Assembly (NCBI RefSeq): GCF_000467125.1
Contig: NZ_BATJ01000018.1
Span: 62,001 to 126,000 of the forward strand
Length of the DNA stretch: 64,000 nt
DNA from: Vibrio proteolyticus NBRC 13287
GTDB lineage: Bacteria > Pseudomonadota > Gammaproteobacteria > Enterobacterales > Vibrionaceae
Reading direction: 5' to 3'
The notes beneath the pieces are model-generated. The model saw only the letters and a list, made by a program, of their open reading frames with translations. It was not told the DNA's origin and did no database searches. The translations under genes were made by a program, and so were the position numbers. Each line of letters begins with the position of its first letter. Positions within the stretch are counted from its first letter, which is position 1. Positions 34,529-42,449 of this stretch are shown here, piece after piece.

Positions 34529-35147
34529 GCTGCTCAAGCTGAGCGATCACATCCGGTTCAAGTCGCAGTTGTTTAGCCAGTTCTGCCAGATAGGCTTTTT
34601 CCATGAAGTTCTGTTCATCTGCCACGATCAACGAGGCGAGATAAATTTCACTGGCTTGTTGAGGAGATGTGGCGAGAGTTGCGATGTCGGTCGGATCAAG
34701 CGGTTTGTTGAGTTCAGCCTGAATCAGTTGGCGTGCTGACGGATCCGCGCCAAGACCTTTAAGCGTCTCTTCGATACGCGCCATTTCCTGCTCGTCGACA
34801 TGACCGTCGGCTTTGGCTGCGGCTATCATCGCTTTGATGATCAGCTCATTATGGTGGTTGTCGTTCGCATCAAAAATTTCTTCCTGATCCGGGCCGGGCT
34901 GCTGTTTTTGCCAGTCATTATAGACTTTGTAAGCCAGTGCACCTAACGCTGCGGCCCCACCGACTTTAAGGGCGGTTTTGCCCATTTTTTTACTTTTCTT
35001 CGAACCCATCAGCAAACCGATGAGTCCGCCACCGACCGCGCCGGCGCCCAGCGTCGATAAACTTCCTGAGTTCTGTTTTATTTGCTGTTTTCCCTGACGC
35101 AGCATGTCGGAATTGAGTGCTTGATTGAGAAGATTTTTAAGATCCAT
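34518..35147 (-). CDS. yebE: DUF533 / TerB-like protein (YebE family)
   Basis: This 209-residue protein has a glycine-rich hydrophobic segment (GAGAVGGGLIGLLMGSKKSKK, about residues 34-54), a second small hydrophobic helix, then a TerB-like acidic helical domain (AMIAAAKADGHVDEQEMARI). The family is probably membrane-associated and of unknown role; E. coli yebE responds to envelope stress. The ribosome site AAGGAGGTGA is a 10-nt match to the 16S tail, suggesting strong translation. Confidence 0.85.
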   Translation of the reverse strand: MDLKNLLNQALNSDMLRQGKQQIKQNSGSLSTLGAGAVGGGLIGLLMGSKKSKKMGKTALKVGGAAALGALAYKVYNDWQKQQPGPDQEEIFDANDNHHNELIIKAMIAAAKADGHVDEQEMARIEETLKGLGADPSARQLIQAELNKPLDPTDIATLATSPQQASEIYLASLIVADEQNFMEKAYLAELAKQLRLEPDVIAQLEQQIR

Positions 35148-35213
35148 AGGTCACCTCCTTGATGAATAAAGGCAGTGTAGTCGGAGAAAGCTGAACCGTG
35201 GATTAACAGGCAT

Positions 35214-35243
35214 AAAAAAGGGCTGGCGATCAGCCAACCCTAT
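35214..35243 (-). terminator. Terminator of proS
   Basis: On the minus strand an imperfect stem AGGGTTGGC / GCCAGCCCT (one mismatch) is followed by TTTTTTA. Confidence 0.65.
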
Positions 35244-35262
35244 GTTTGTACAACAGCGTTGT

Positions 35263-36978
35263 TTATTTCATCTGAGCGTTCAGGTGCTCAATGATGTCTG
35301 TCATTGCGACCGGTGTTTTCTCGCCGGTACGACGGTTTTTGTATTCGAAGTTGCCTTCATCCATGCTGCGATCGCCAATCACCACGGTGTGTGGAACACC
35401 GATCAGTTCAATGTCGGAGAACATCACACCCGGACGCTCTTTACGATCATCAAACAATACTTCGATGCCCATGGCAGTCAGTTCAGCATACAATTTTTCA
35501 GCGGCTTCCTGAACACGCTCAGACTTGTGCATATTCATCGGGACAATCGCAACCTGGAACGGTGCGATGGCGTCTGGCCAGATGATGCCGTATTTGTCGT
35601 GGTTTTGTTCGATTGCTGCAGCAACAACGCGCGATACACCGATGCCATAACAACCCATCTCCAGAATCACATTTTTACCATCTGGACCAAGTACACCACA
35701 GTTCATCTTCTCAGAGTAGTTTTTACCCAGTTGGAAGATATGACCTACTTCGATACCACGTTTCAGCTGAAGAGTTCCCTGGCCACATGGGCTCGGATCG
35801 CCTTCGACAACGTTACGCAGATCTTCCACTTGTCCCAGTTCGACATCACGGCCCCAGTTGATACCAAAGTAGTGTTTGTCATCAATGTTGGCGCCTGCGC
35901 CGAAATCACTCATGACCGCCACGGTGCGATCAACGATAAATGGCAGTGTCAGACCCACAGGACCCAGTGAGCCAGGACCGGCACCAATCAGCGCACGGAT
36001 TTCTTCTTCCGTCGCCATCTCAAGAGGTGCTGCTACTTGAGGAAGGTTTTCTGCTTTCACTTCGTTGAGTTCGTGATCGCCACGGATGATCAGAGCGATG
36101 ATGTCCGCGTCTACTTCATCAGATGCTTTAACGAATAGAGTTTTAACTGTCTTCTCGATCGGCAGATCAAATTGCTCTACTAGTTCAGCGATGGTTTTCG
36201 CGTTAGGCGTATCGACCAGCGTCATCTCTTGTGTTGGTGCCACTGCCGAATTGGCAGGGGCTAATGCTTCGGCTTTCTCAATGTTGGCTGCGTAGTCTGA
36301 TTCTGTAGAGAAGGCGATCAGGTCTTCGCCACTTTCTGCCAGAACGTGGAACTCCTGTGAGCCGCTGCCACCGATTGCACCGCTGTCAGCCAGTACCGGA
36401 CGGTAATCCAGCCCCATGCGGTCAAACGCGTTGCAGTAGGCGTCGTGCATCGCGTCGTAGGACTTCTGCAGGCCGTCTTTATCGATGTCGAAGCTGTAGG
36501 CATCCATCATCGAGAATTCACGTGCGCGCATCACACCAAAGCGAGGACGGCGCTCGTCACGGAATTTCGTCTGGATCTGGTACAGGTTCAAAGGCAGTTG
36601 TTTGTAAGAGCTGACTTCGTTACGTACCAGGCTGGTGATCACTTCTTCAGCGGTCGGGCTCAGTACAAACGGACGAACATGGCGGTCAGTAAAGCGAAGC
36701 AGTTCAGGTCCCATCTTTTCGCTGCGACCTGTCTCTTCCCAAAGTTCAAACGGTTGAACCACGGGCATCAGAGTTTCGATTGCACCCGCGTTGTCGATTT
36801 CTTGACGAACGATGTTTTCGACTTTACGCAGCACGCGCAGACCGGTAGGCAGCCAGGTGTACAAACCTGAAGCCAGCTTACGGATCATACCCGCACGTAG
36901 CATGAGCTGGTGGCTCACGACTTCTGCGTCGTTTGGAGTCTCCTTCAGAGTAGAAAGAAGATAGTTACTGGTACGCAT
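35263..36978 (-). CDS. proS: Prolyl-tRNA synthetase
   Basis: This 571-residue class II synthetase charges tRNA-Pro. It has the TWLPTGLRVLRKVENIVR motif 1 region, FRDERRPRFGVMRAREFSMMD as motif 2, an inserted YbaK-like editing domain (about residues 230-390) that clears mis-charged alanine, and the C-terminal anticodon-binding domain. Length and the insertion define the bacterial-type enzyme. It is monocistronic with a terminator downstream. Confidence 0.98.
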   Translation of the reverse strand: MRTSNYLLSTLKETPNDAEVVSHQLMLRAGMIRKLASGLYTWLPTGLRVLRKVENIVRQEIDNAGAIETLMPVVQPFELWEETGRSEKMGPELLRFTDRHVRPFVLSPTAEEVITSLVRNEVSSYKQLPLNLYQIQTKFRDERRPRFGVMRAREFSMMDAYSFDIDKDGLQKSYDAMHDAYCNAFDRMGLDYRPVLADSGAIGGSGSQEFHVLAESGEDLIAFSTESDYAANIEKAEALAPANSAVAPTQEMTLVDTPNAKTIAELVEQFDLPIEKTVKTLFVKASDEVDADIIALIIRGDHELNEVKAENLPQVAAPLEMATEEEIRALIGAGPGSLGPVGLTLPFIVDRTVAVMSDFGAGANIDDKHYFGINWGRDVELGQVEDLRNVVEGDPSPCGQGTLQLKRGIEVGHIFQLGKNYSEKMNCGVLGPDGKNVILEMGCYGIGVSRVVAAAIEQNHDKYGIIWPDAIAPFQVAIVPMNMHKSERVQEAAEKLYAELTAMGIEVLFDDRKERPGVMFSDIELIGVPHTVVIGDRSMDEGNFEYKNRRTGEKTPVAMTDIIEHLNAQMK

Positions 36979-37089
36979 TAAATTTATCCGTTTATCAAAG
37001 TTAGATACTCAAGCCTGAATGGGCAGGAGTATGGACGTCCCACGAAGAGAAATTTGTAAGCCGCCTATAATATCAGCCTATTGGCTTTG

Positions 37090-37797
37090 TCAAAAGCTTT
37101 CAATCGCGGTAACTGTTACTAAGTTAGCGCTTACTGAGAATTTTACGTTCAGATCGAACAAATTTACCGCATATTCTTTGCTGTCGGTGCGATTTTTTTT
37201 ATACGCCGGGCGTGGATCCTGAGCCAGAACTTGTTCAATGACCAGGCGCTTTTGTGCGGCGTCATTCTGCTGCGTGAGGCTGTGTTCGGCCGAGGGCGAA
37301 AAGATCACCGTGGCACATTGTGGCGCCTCATCAGCATAACCGCCATGCGCATCTGAAATGGCATCGGAGTAGGGGATGTAAGGTTTGATGTCGACGATGG
37401 GGGTGCCATCGACCAGATCAACGCTGCCAAGTTGCAGGTAAACCTGATCACCCTGACGCGTGATGCCGCGCAGTTTCACCGCCGACATGCCGATGCCATT
37501 GGGACGAAATGTCGAGCGTGACGCAAACACGCCCACTCGTTCGTTGCCTCCCAGGCGCGGAGGGCGGACCGTGGGCTTCCAGCCTGCGTCAAGGTTTTGG
37601 TCAAACAGGAACAGCAGCCAGATATGGCTGAACTGCTCAATTCCCCGCACCGATTCAGGGCAGTTTGCTTCCCCCAACAGCCTGATCTGGGCGGAGGCGG
37701 CTGGTACCAGACGGGGTTGTCGTGGCACGGCAAATTTTTCTTTATACGGGCTTTCGATGACGCCTATTGGATCAATTGAATACATTTCCACGCTCAT
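37090..37797 (-). CDS. trmO: tRNA (N6-threonylcarbamoyladenosine(37)-N6)-methyltransferase TrmO
   Basis: This 235-residue TsaA/YaeB-family protein methylates t6A37 of tRNA-Thr(GGU) using SAM. The beta-barrel core shows IGVIESPYKEKFAVPRQPRL and SRSTFRPNGIGMSAVKL. It is divergent from rpmE2, sharing the spacer with the Zur-like and Fur-like boxes. Confidence 0.94.
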   Translation of the reverse strand: MSVEMYSIDPIGVIESPYKEKFAVPRQPRLVPAASAQIRLLGEANCPESVRGIEQFSHIWLLFLFDQNLDAGWKPTVRPPRLGGNERVGVFASRSTFRPNGIGMSAVKLRGITRQGDQVYLQLGSVDLVDGTPIVDIKPYIPYSDAISDAHGGYADEAPQCATVIFSPSAEHSLTQQNDAAQKRLVIEQVLAQDPRPAYKKNRTDSKEYAVNLFDLNVKFSVSANLVTVTAIESF

Positions 37798-37848
37798 TGC
37801 GGCTTACTGGCGCACAAAAATACCATAAATTTTTCTTGCAATTGTTGT

Positions 37849-37863
37849 TGATAATGATTATTA
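37849..37863. promoter_or_regulatory. Fur-like 7-1-7 box
   Basis: TGATAATGATTATTA matches the Fur 7-1-7 core TGATAATNATTATCA at all but one position. It lies between trmO and rpmE2, next to the Zur-like palindrome. It may be a Fur site or a degenerate second Zur site. Confidence 0.4.
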
Positions 37864-37869
37864 ATTGTT

Positions 37870-37886
37870 TTGTTATAACATAACAA
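37870..37886. promoter_or_regulatory. Zur-like operator of rpmE2-rpmJ2
   Basis: TTGTTAT-AAC-ATAACAA is a perfect dyad resembling the Zur box (GTTATA...TATAAC) and ends 27 bp before rpmE2. Zur repression of zinc-free ribosomal protein paralogues is well known. Confidence 0.65.
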
Positions 37887-37913
37887 TTTAGTTTTTATGA
37901 TCAGGAGAGAAAG

Positions 37914-38180
37914 ATGCAAGCAGGCATTCATCCGCAATATCGAAAAGTGATCTTCCACGACACCAGCGTGGATCACTACTTTATCGTTGGTTCCACGTTG
38001 CAGACTGACCGGACGATTGAATGGAGTGATGGCAAAACGTACCCATATTTTACATTGGACGTGTCGTCAGAATCGCATCCGTTTTACACCGGTAAACAAC
38101 GCGTGATTCAAAAAGAGGGGCGTGTAGCCAACTTCAACCGCCGATTTGCTCAATTTAGCGCTAATGGGGAAGAAAAATGA
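37914..38180 (+). CDS. rpmE2: 50S ribosomal protein L31 type B (zinc-independent)
   Basis: This 88-residue protein starts MQAGIHPQYRKVIFHDTS and lacks the CxxC zinc-binding cysteines of the ordinary L31, defining the type B form. It replaces zinc-binding L31 when zinc is scarce, freeing the metal. AGGAGAG precedes the start. Its TGA overlaps the ATG of rpmJ2 (ATGA), so the two are coupled. Confidence 0.96.
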   Translation: MQAGIHPQYRKVIFHDTSVDHYFIVGSTLQTDRTIEWSDGKTYPYFTLDVSSESHPFYTGKQRVIQKEGRVANFNRRFAQFSANGEEK

Positions 38181-38302
38181 AAGTCCTCAAATCGTTACGT
38201 AGTGCCAAGCAACGCCACCCGGATTGTCAGGTGGTGAAACGTCGTGGCCGGTTGTTTGTTATCTGTAAATCTAACCCGAGATTCAAAGCCGTACAGAAGT
38301 AA
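38177..38302 (+). CDS. rpmJ2: 50S ribosomal protein L36 type B
   Basis: This 41-residue product begins MKVLKSLRSAKQRHPDCQVV and continues to NPRFKAVQK, matching E. coli YkgO. It keeps two of the L36 cysteine positions but not the full zinc set, which is the type B form. It ends about five residues earlier than YkgO, losing the basic tail. It forms the zinc-starvation operon with rpmE2. Confidence 0.94.
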   Translation: MKVLKSLRSAKQRHPDCQVVKRRGRLFVICKSNPRFKAVQK

Positions 38303-38529
38303 AAAACTATTAATATAATTGATAGTTAACGATGACTAATAATTCTAATTAATGTTAATCTCATGGGTTAAAATGCTATTTATTTGTGCATTTGTCGTTA
38401 TAAAATGTGGCATTAGTTACAGAATGTAACATTTTGGATTTCATTTTAACCTCCTTGTCGAGTACCCTGCGCAGGCTTTGTTGACAGTCTTGTCACATAT
38501 GCGCAGGAATCACTACAAGGAGGGAACAG

Positions 38530-40116
38530 ATGAGTTCATCTGCTTCAATTAATCAAAATGCACCGAAGAAATCGCTCTTTACGCGCTTTCTTGACTCGGT
38601 GGAATACTTGGGGAACCTGTTGCCCCACCCAATCACACTTTTCGCTATTTTCTGTGTTGCTATCCTGATTTCATCTGGGATCGCCGGCTATTTTGACGTG
38701 GCAGTCGCGGATCCGCGTCCAGAAGGTGCAGCGGGACGTGCGGCAGACGGTATGATCCGCGTTGTCAGCCTGCTGAATGCAGAAGGGCTGGAGCTGATCG
38801 TCACCAGTCTGGTGAAGAATTTTGTTGGCTTTGCGCCGCTTGGTACCGTGCTGGTTGCCATGCTCGGGGTTGCGATTGCTGAATACTCAGGTCTGTTATC
38901 GGCGGCGATGCGTGGTTTGGTAATGGGGGCGTCCAAACGCATGGTGACTGTGACGGTTGTGTTTGCTGGCATTGTCTCCAACACGGCGTCTGAGTTGGGT
39001 TACGTTGTTCTTATTCCATTAGCAGCGATGCTGTTCCACTCTTTAGGACGTCACCCTCTGGCGGGTCTTGCCGCCGCATTTGCTGGTGTATCCGGAGGTT
39101 ATTCAGCCAACCTGCTGATTGGTACGGTCGACCCTCTGTTGTCTGGTATTACTGAAACGGCAGCGCAGATGATCGATCCGAATTACACCGTGGGTCCGGA
39201 AGTAAACTGGTACTTCATGTTTGTATCGACGTTCTTCATCGCTGGCATGGGCGCTTTCGTGACTGAAAAAATCGTTGAGCCAAAACTGGGTAAATACAGT
39301 GACGAAGAGGCATCAGAAGATCTGTCTCAGGATACCATGGGGAAACTGACCGACGTTGAGAAGAAAGGCCTGAAAATGGCGGGCGTCGCTGTTGTTCTGG
39401 TGTCTGCTCTTCTGGCCTGGACCATTGTGCCGGCAGACGGCATTCTGCGCTCTGATGCGGGTACGGTCGCAGGATCGCCATTCCTGAAGAGCATCGTGGC
39501 GTTCATCTTTGTGTTCTTTGCGATTCCGGGCTTTGTGTACGGTAAAGTCGTTGGCACGATGAAAACTGATCGCGATGTGATCAATGCGATGTCTAAGTCG
39601 ATGTCGTCAATGGGAATGTACATCGTGCTGGTTTTCTTTGCGGCTCAATTTGTGGCGTTCTTCAAGTGGACAAACTTTGGTCAGGTCTTCGCGGTTGCGG
39701 GGGCAGATTTTCTGCAAAGCATCGGTCTGACTGGCCCAATGCTGTTCTTCGCCTTCATTCTGATGTGTGGTTTTATCAATCTGATGATTGGTTCGGCGTC
39801 AGCGCAGTGGGCGGTGACCGCTCCTATCTTCGTTCCAATGCTGATGCTGGTTGGCTATGCACCGGAAACCATTCAGGCGGCGTACCGGATCGGGGATTCC
39901 ACCACCAACATCATCACGCCAATGATGAGTTACTTTGGTCTGATTCTGGCGGTGGCAACTCGCTACATGAAGAATCTCGGAATCGGTACCTTGATCGCGA
40001 CCATGCTGCCTTACTCACTGTGCTTTATTGTCGGCTGGAGCGTACTGTTCTATCTGTGGGTATTTGTGTTCGGTTTGCCGGTTGGTCCTGGTGCGGCGAC
40101 ATACTACACGCCATAA
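38530..40116 (+). CDS. AbgT-family transporter (copy 2)
   Basis: This 528-residue paralogue of the 25031 gene has the same blocks (GFAPLGTVLVAMLGVAIAE, AAAFAGVSGGYSANLLIG, GSASAQWAVTAPIFVPM) and a DUF-free hydrophobic architecture of 11-12 helices. The family moves p-aminobenzoyl-glutamate or related compounds, or expels antimetabolites. AAGGAGGG precedes the start. The upstream region has two TGCGCAGG repeats 32 bp apart. Confidence 0.93.
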   Translation: MSSSASINQNAPKKSLFTRFLDSVEYLGNLLPHPITLFAIFCVAILISSGIAGYFDVAVADPRPEGAAGRAADGMIRVVSLLNAEGLELIVTSLVKNFVGFAPLGTVLVAMLGVAIAEYSGLLSAAMRGLVMGASKRMVTVTVVFAGIVSNTASELGYVVLIPLAAMLFHSLGRHPLAGLAAAFAGVSGGYSANLLIGTVDPLLSGITETAAQMIDPNYTVGPEVNWYFMFVSTFFIAGMGAFVTEKIVEPKLGKYSDEEASEDLSQDTMGKLTDVEKKGLKMAGVAVVLVSALLAWTIVPADGILRSDAGTVAGSPFLKSIVAFIFVFFAIPGFVYGKVVGTMKTDRDVINAMSKSMSSMGMYIVLVFFAAQFVAFFKWTNFGQVFAVAGADFLQSIGLTGPMLFFAFILMCGFINLMIGSASAQWAVTAPIFVPMLMLVGYAPETIQAAYRIGDSTTNIITPMMSYFGLILAVATRYMKNLGIGTLIATMLPYSLCFIVGWSVLFYLWVFVFGLPVGPGAATYYTP

Positions 40117-40133
40117 TCGTTCATAGTTCGATA

Positions 40134-40161
40134 AAAAGCCTGCGCTCTGCGCAGGTTTTTT
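40134..40161 (+). terminator. Intrinsic terminator of AbgT copy 2
   Basis: CCTGCGC / GCGCAGG with loop TCT, flanked by A-run and T-run; may also serve the convergent yaiI. Confidence 0.88.
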
Positions 40162-40163
40162 GT

Positions 40164-40610
40164 TTATCGGTGTTTGGCCAGTATTCGGTCGAGGTGGTTG
40201 GCGAATTCGCGGCGCTCAGTTTGAGACAGCGCGGCCGGGCCTCCGGTTTGGATACCGCTGGCACGCATGGTGTCCATAAAATCGCGAATGTTCAGCCGCG
40301 CTTTGATGGTGTCTTTGGTGTACAACTCTCCCCGGGGGCTCAGCGCCAGCGCCCCTTTGCTGATCGCTTCGTCGGCCAGTGGAATATCGGCGGTGATCAC
40401 CAGGTCGCCGCTGCTCAGACGGCGCACAATTTCGTTATCGGCCACATCAAAGCCACTGGATACTTGCAGCGCGCGGATGTTGTCGCGTCTGGGAACCGGG
40501 ACCAAATGGTTGGCAACAAATGTACACTCTACGCCGGTGCGCTCTGCGGCGCGGAACAGTGTGTCACGAGTCACTTTCGGACACGCGTCGGCATCAACCC
40601 AAATCTGCAT
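40164..40610 (-). CDS. yaiI: UPF0178 (DUF188) family protein YaiI
   Basis: This 148-residue protein starts MQIWVDADACPKVTRDTLFR and has the ITADIPLADEAISKGALALSP segment. The family has a PIN-like fold with conserved aspartates and may be a nuclease, though this is unproven. Its start overlaps the upstream gene's stop by one base (TAATG). Confidence 0.92.
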   Translation of the reverse strand: MQIWVDADACPKVTRDTLFRAAERTGVECTFVANHLVPVPRRDNIRALQVSSGFDVADNEIVRRLSSGDLVITADIPLADEAISKGALALSPRGELYTKDTIKARLNIRDFMDTMRASGIQTGGPAALSQTERREFANHLDRILAKHR

Positions 40611-40903
40611 TACAGTTTCTCCGCCAACTTAGCTTCCAGCGTCTCCAGACGACGTGTCAGATCCTTAATCTGTTGCTCCAGGTGCGCGATCTTGTCTTGA
40701 GGTGGGGCACTGTCAGCGGCAATTTCGACTTTCGGTACACGTTGAGCGTGTTTCCAGCTACGAATGGTGGCAATCAGGGCTGGCATTGGCACAGGCGTTT
40801 TCAGCCGAGCTTTGACCAGCGCCACTGTTGGCTCTTTGCCTTGATTGTGCAGCGATTGCAGCACCGCTTCCAGCTCTTGGGTGATGTTTTGAGTGAGCAT
40901 CAT
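40610..40903 (-). CDS. KfrA_N-like DNA-binding/coiled-coil small protein
   Basis: The 97-residue product has an N-terminal helical region (QGKEPTVALVKARLKTPVPM then PALIATIRSWK) that looks like a KfrA_N or DUF-type winged helix, followed by a coiled coil (HLEQQIKDLTRRLETLEAKL). Coupled to yaiI by the TAATG overlap. Family assignment is by eye; a nucleoid or regulatory role is inference. Confidence 0.7.
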   Translation of the reverse strand: MMLTQNITQELEAVLQSLHNQGKEPTVALVKARLKTPVPMPALIATIRSWKHAQRVPKVEIAADSAPPQDKIAHLEQQIKDLTRRLETLEAKLAEKL

Positions 40904-41134
40904 TTCTTCCTCTGATACAACTTTCGTCCATCATACTGGCAAACGCCAATCTAGGCGAATAGCAAATCCGGTAGCTGTGTGTAAGAGATCTCTCACACAC
41001 GGTGTGAGAGAAGGCGATATTATAGTGGTTGAAATGGCCCTATTTCTATTTAACTTATTGTTTTTAAATGTCTTTCTCTTATTGTAATCCTTTTCATTAA
41101 AAAAACTTGTTGTACGGTGGATTGTTTAAATCGG
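40904..41134 (+). promoter_or_regulatory. Upstream region of the CsrB-type RNA with GacA/VarA-like box
   Basis: At 40980-40997 TGTAAG-N6-CTCACA matches the GacA/UvrY/VarA site TGTAAG-N6-CTTACA with one mismatch and sits in a longer near-perfect palindrome. It lies about 150 bp before the presumed RNA start. A -10-like TTTAAA is at 41125-41130. No gene is seen here. Confidence 0.65.
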
Positions 41135-41531
41135 CAGAAAGCGTAAATTTACAGGTGTCGGAAGGATACTGACACGGAACAGGAAATCGCCACGGATTTG
41201 GCCATCTTCAGGAAGAAGAGTTGATGATTCAGGATGGGGCATCAGCAGGAAGCGAAGGACTTTGTACGGACACAACAACTGACAGGATGTGAGTTGCAAC
41301 GGAATGACAAAGGACAGCGTTAGGATAACGCAGGGACACCGCTCACGGAACAAGTGATGAGAGCTAACCAGGACAGTTAGCGTTCAGGATGAATAGGACA
41401 CCGCTAGGAAGGCGAAGTAAGGAACGCTGAAGGATTCAGCCACTATTAAGGAAGATGCAAGGAGCATCATTAGTAGCCGGATTGCTGCGAGTTAAGACTA
41501 TAGCCCTGATACGCAAGTATCAGGGCTTTTC
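41135..41531 (+). ncRNA. csrB: CsrB-family small RNA (CsrA sponge)
   Basis: The roughly 395-nt segment contains about 25 GGA triplets, most in AGGA or ACGGA contexts, many in loops of small hairpins (for example GTGTC-GGAAGGATACT-GACAC near 41156). It ends in a strong intrinsic terminator: stem AGCCCTGATAC / GTATCAGGGCT, GCAA loop, then TTTTCTTT (41502-41531). No coding frame spans it. CsrB RNAs bind several CsrA dimers and relieve its control of metabolism, motility and virulence; vibrios have up to three copies under VarS/VarA. The 5' end is an estimate. Confidence 0.87.
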
Positions 41532-41682
41532 TTTGATTGTTCACACAATTAATAAAAAATATAATAAGATCAAATAAATATAAATCCAGATCAATAAACG
41601 TCACTTCCGGTTGGTTTAATTTTTCGGCTTTCTCAGTGCATCTGTTTGCACGGGATTTGTTTGCTGTTATCAAGGATTAGAT

Positions 41683-42189
41683 GTGACTATAGCCACACGA
41701 AGAACTTTGCTTCTTCCTTATAATGAGTCGTTACAGTCAGAATTTCTGATGCTCAATTGCTGCGCGAAAAATCGGGCGGAAATGAATGGTCCGCATACGG
41801 TCGCGTCTGCCAAACAGTTGTTTCAAAAGGTGCTTCATGATCCCAACTTGTACAGTATGGCGGTGTTGGACAACACCACACGCGAGTACATTGGTCACGT
41901 CTTTATTAGCAACCTGGACGGGGTGCCGGAGCTGGGCTTTATTTTCGATAAGCTGTATTGGGGGAAAGGCTTAGCCAGTGAAGCGTTGAAAGCGTTTTTC
42001 CCCAAAGCACTGCGTGAACGGCAGATTGAAAAGGTGATTGCCTCGGTCAATCTTCACCATGCGCCTTGTTTTAGGCTGCTACAGAAGCTGGGGTTCGTCA
42101 TCCGAGAGGAAAAACAGGATGGATTTGGCCCTTATTATGAGCTCGAATTTACATCCGATGCGGTGGTAGATGAAAGTTCACTGGTCTGA
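41683..42189 (+). CDS. GNAT-family N-acetyltransferase (RimJ/RimL type)
   Basis: This 168-residue acetyltransferase starts at GTG 41683 after AAGGA; ATG 41681 is out of frame. Acetyl-CoA-binding motif A is degenerate RxxGxG/A (WGKGLASEAL), followed by the typical NLHHAPCFRLLQKLGFVIRE motif B region. Substrate unknown: ribosomal proteins, polyamines or antibiotics are all possible for this group. Its 3' end overlaps the convergent DUF3301 gene by 41 bp. Confidence 0.88.
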   Translation: MTIATRRTLLLPYNESLQSEFLMLNCCAKNRAEMNGPHTVASAKQLFQKVLHDPNLYSMAVLDNTTREYIGHVFISNLDGVPELGFIFDKLYWGKGLASEALKAFFPKALRERQIEKVIASVNLHHAPCFRLLQKLGFVIREEKQDGFGPYYELEFTSDAVVDESSLV

Positions 42190-42448
42190 AACCTACCATG
42201 GTCAGTTGGCCCTGGTAACAATCATCGCCCAGTGACGAAAACTCAAACAGATACACCGTATGCCAACGCCAGACTCCGCCTGGCGTTTTTAGTTTGTGGG
42301 CACCAAATGCGACACTCAGCAGTTGCAGATCGAGTTGTTCACACTTTCTGACGATCGCAGCTTTTGCCAGTTCGGCCTGGCGGCGTTGTTGCCAGAACAG
42401 AAAACACAGTAGCGTCAGGCCAAGTATCGCCAGTAAGTTGTGAATCAT
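42149..42448 (-). CDS. DUF3301 membrane-anchored protein
   Basis: The 99-residue product has one N-terminal membrane helix (LLAILGLTLLCFLFW) then a soluble domain with WRWHTVYLFEFSSLGDDCYQG, the DUF3301 pattern. Location should be the inner membrane. It is next to the DUF3549 gene on the same strand (1-bp gap), so the two are likely co-transcribed. Function unknown. Confidence 0.85.
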   Translation of the reverse strand: MIHNLLAILGLTLLCFLFWQQRRQAELAKAAIVRKCEQLDLQLLSVAFGAHKLKTPGGVWRWHTVYLFEFSSLGDDCYQGQLTMVGFRPVNFHLPPHRM

Positions 42449-42449
42449 T

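Noticed and set aside
39666..40700. 344-codon plus-strand ORF spanning AbgT copy 2 and yaiI
   Set aside because: Crosses a terminator and overlaps two recognised genes in other frames.
41135..41480. GGA-rich repeats as a CRISPR array or tandem repeat
   Set aside because: Repeat units are only 3-5 nt, irregularly spaced and in hairpins, ending in a terminator; this is a CsrB-type RNA. No CRISPR array was seen anywhere.
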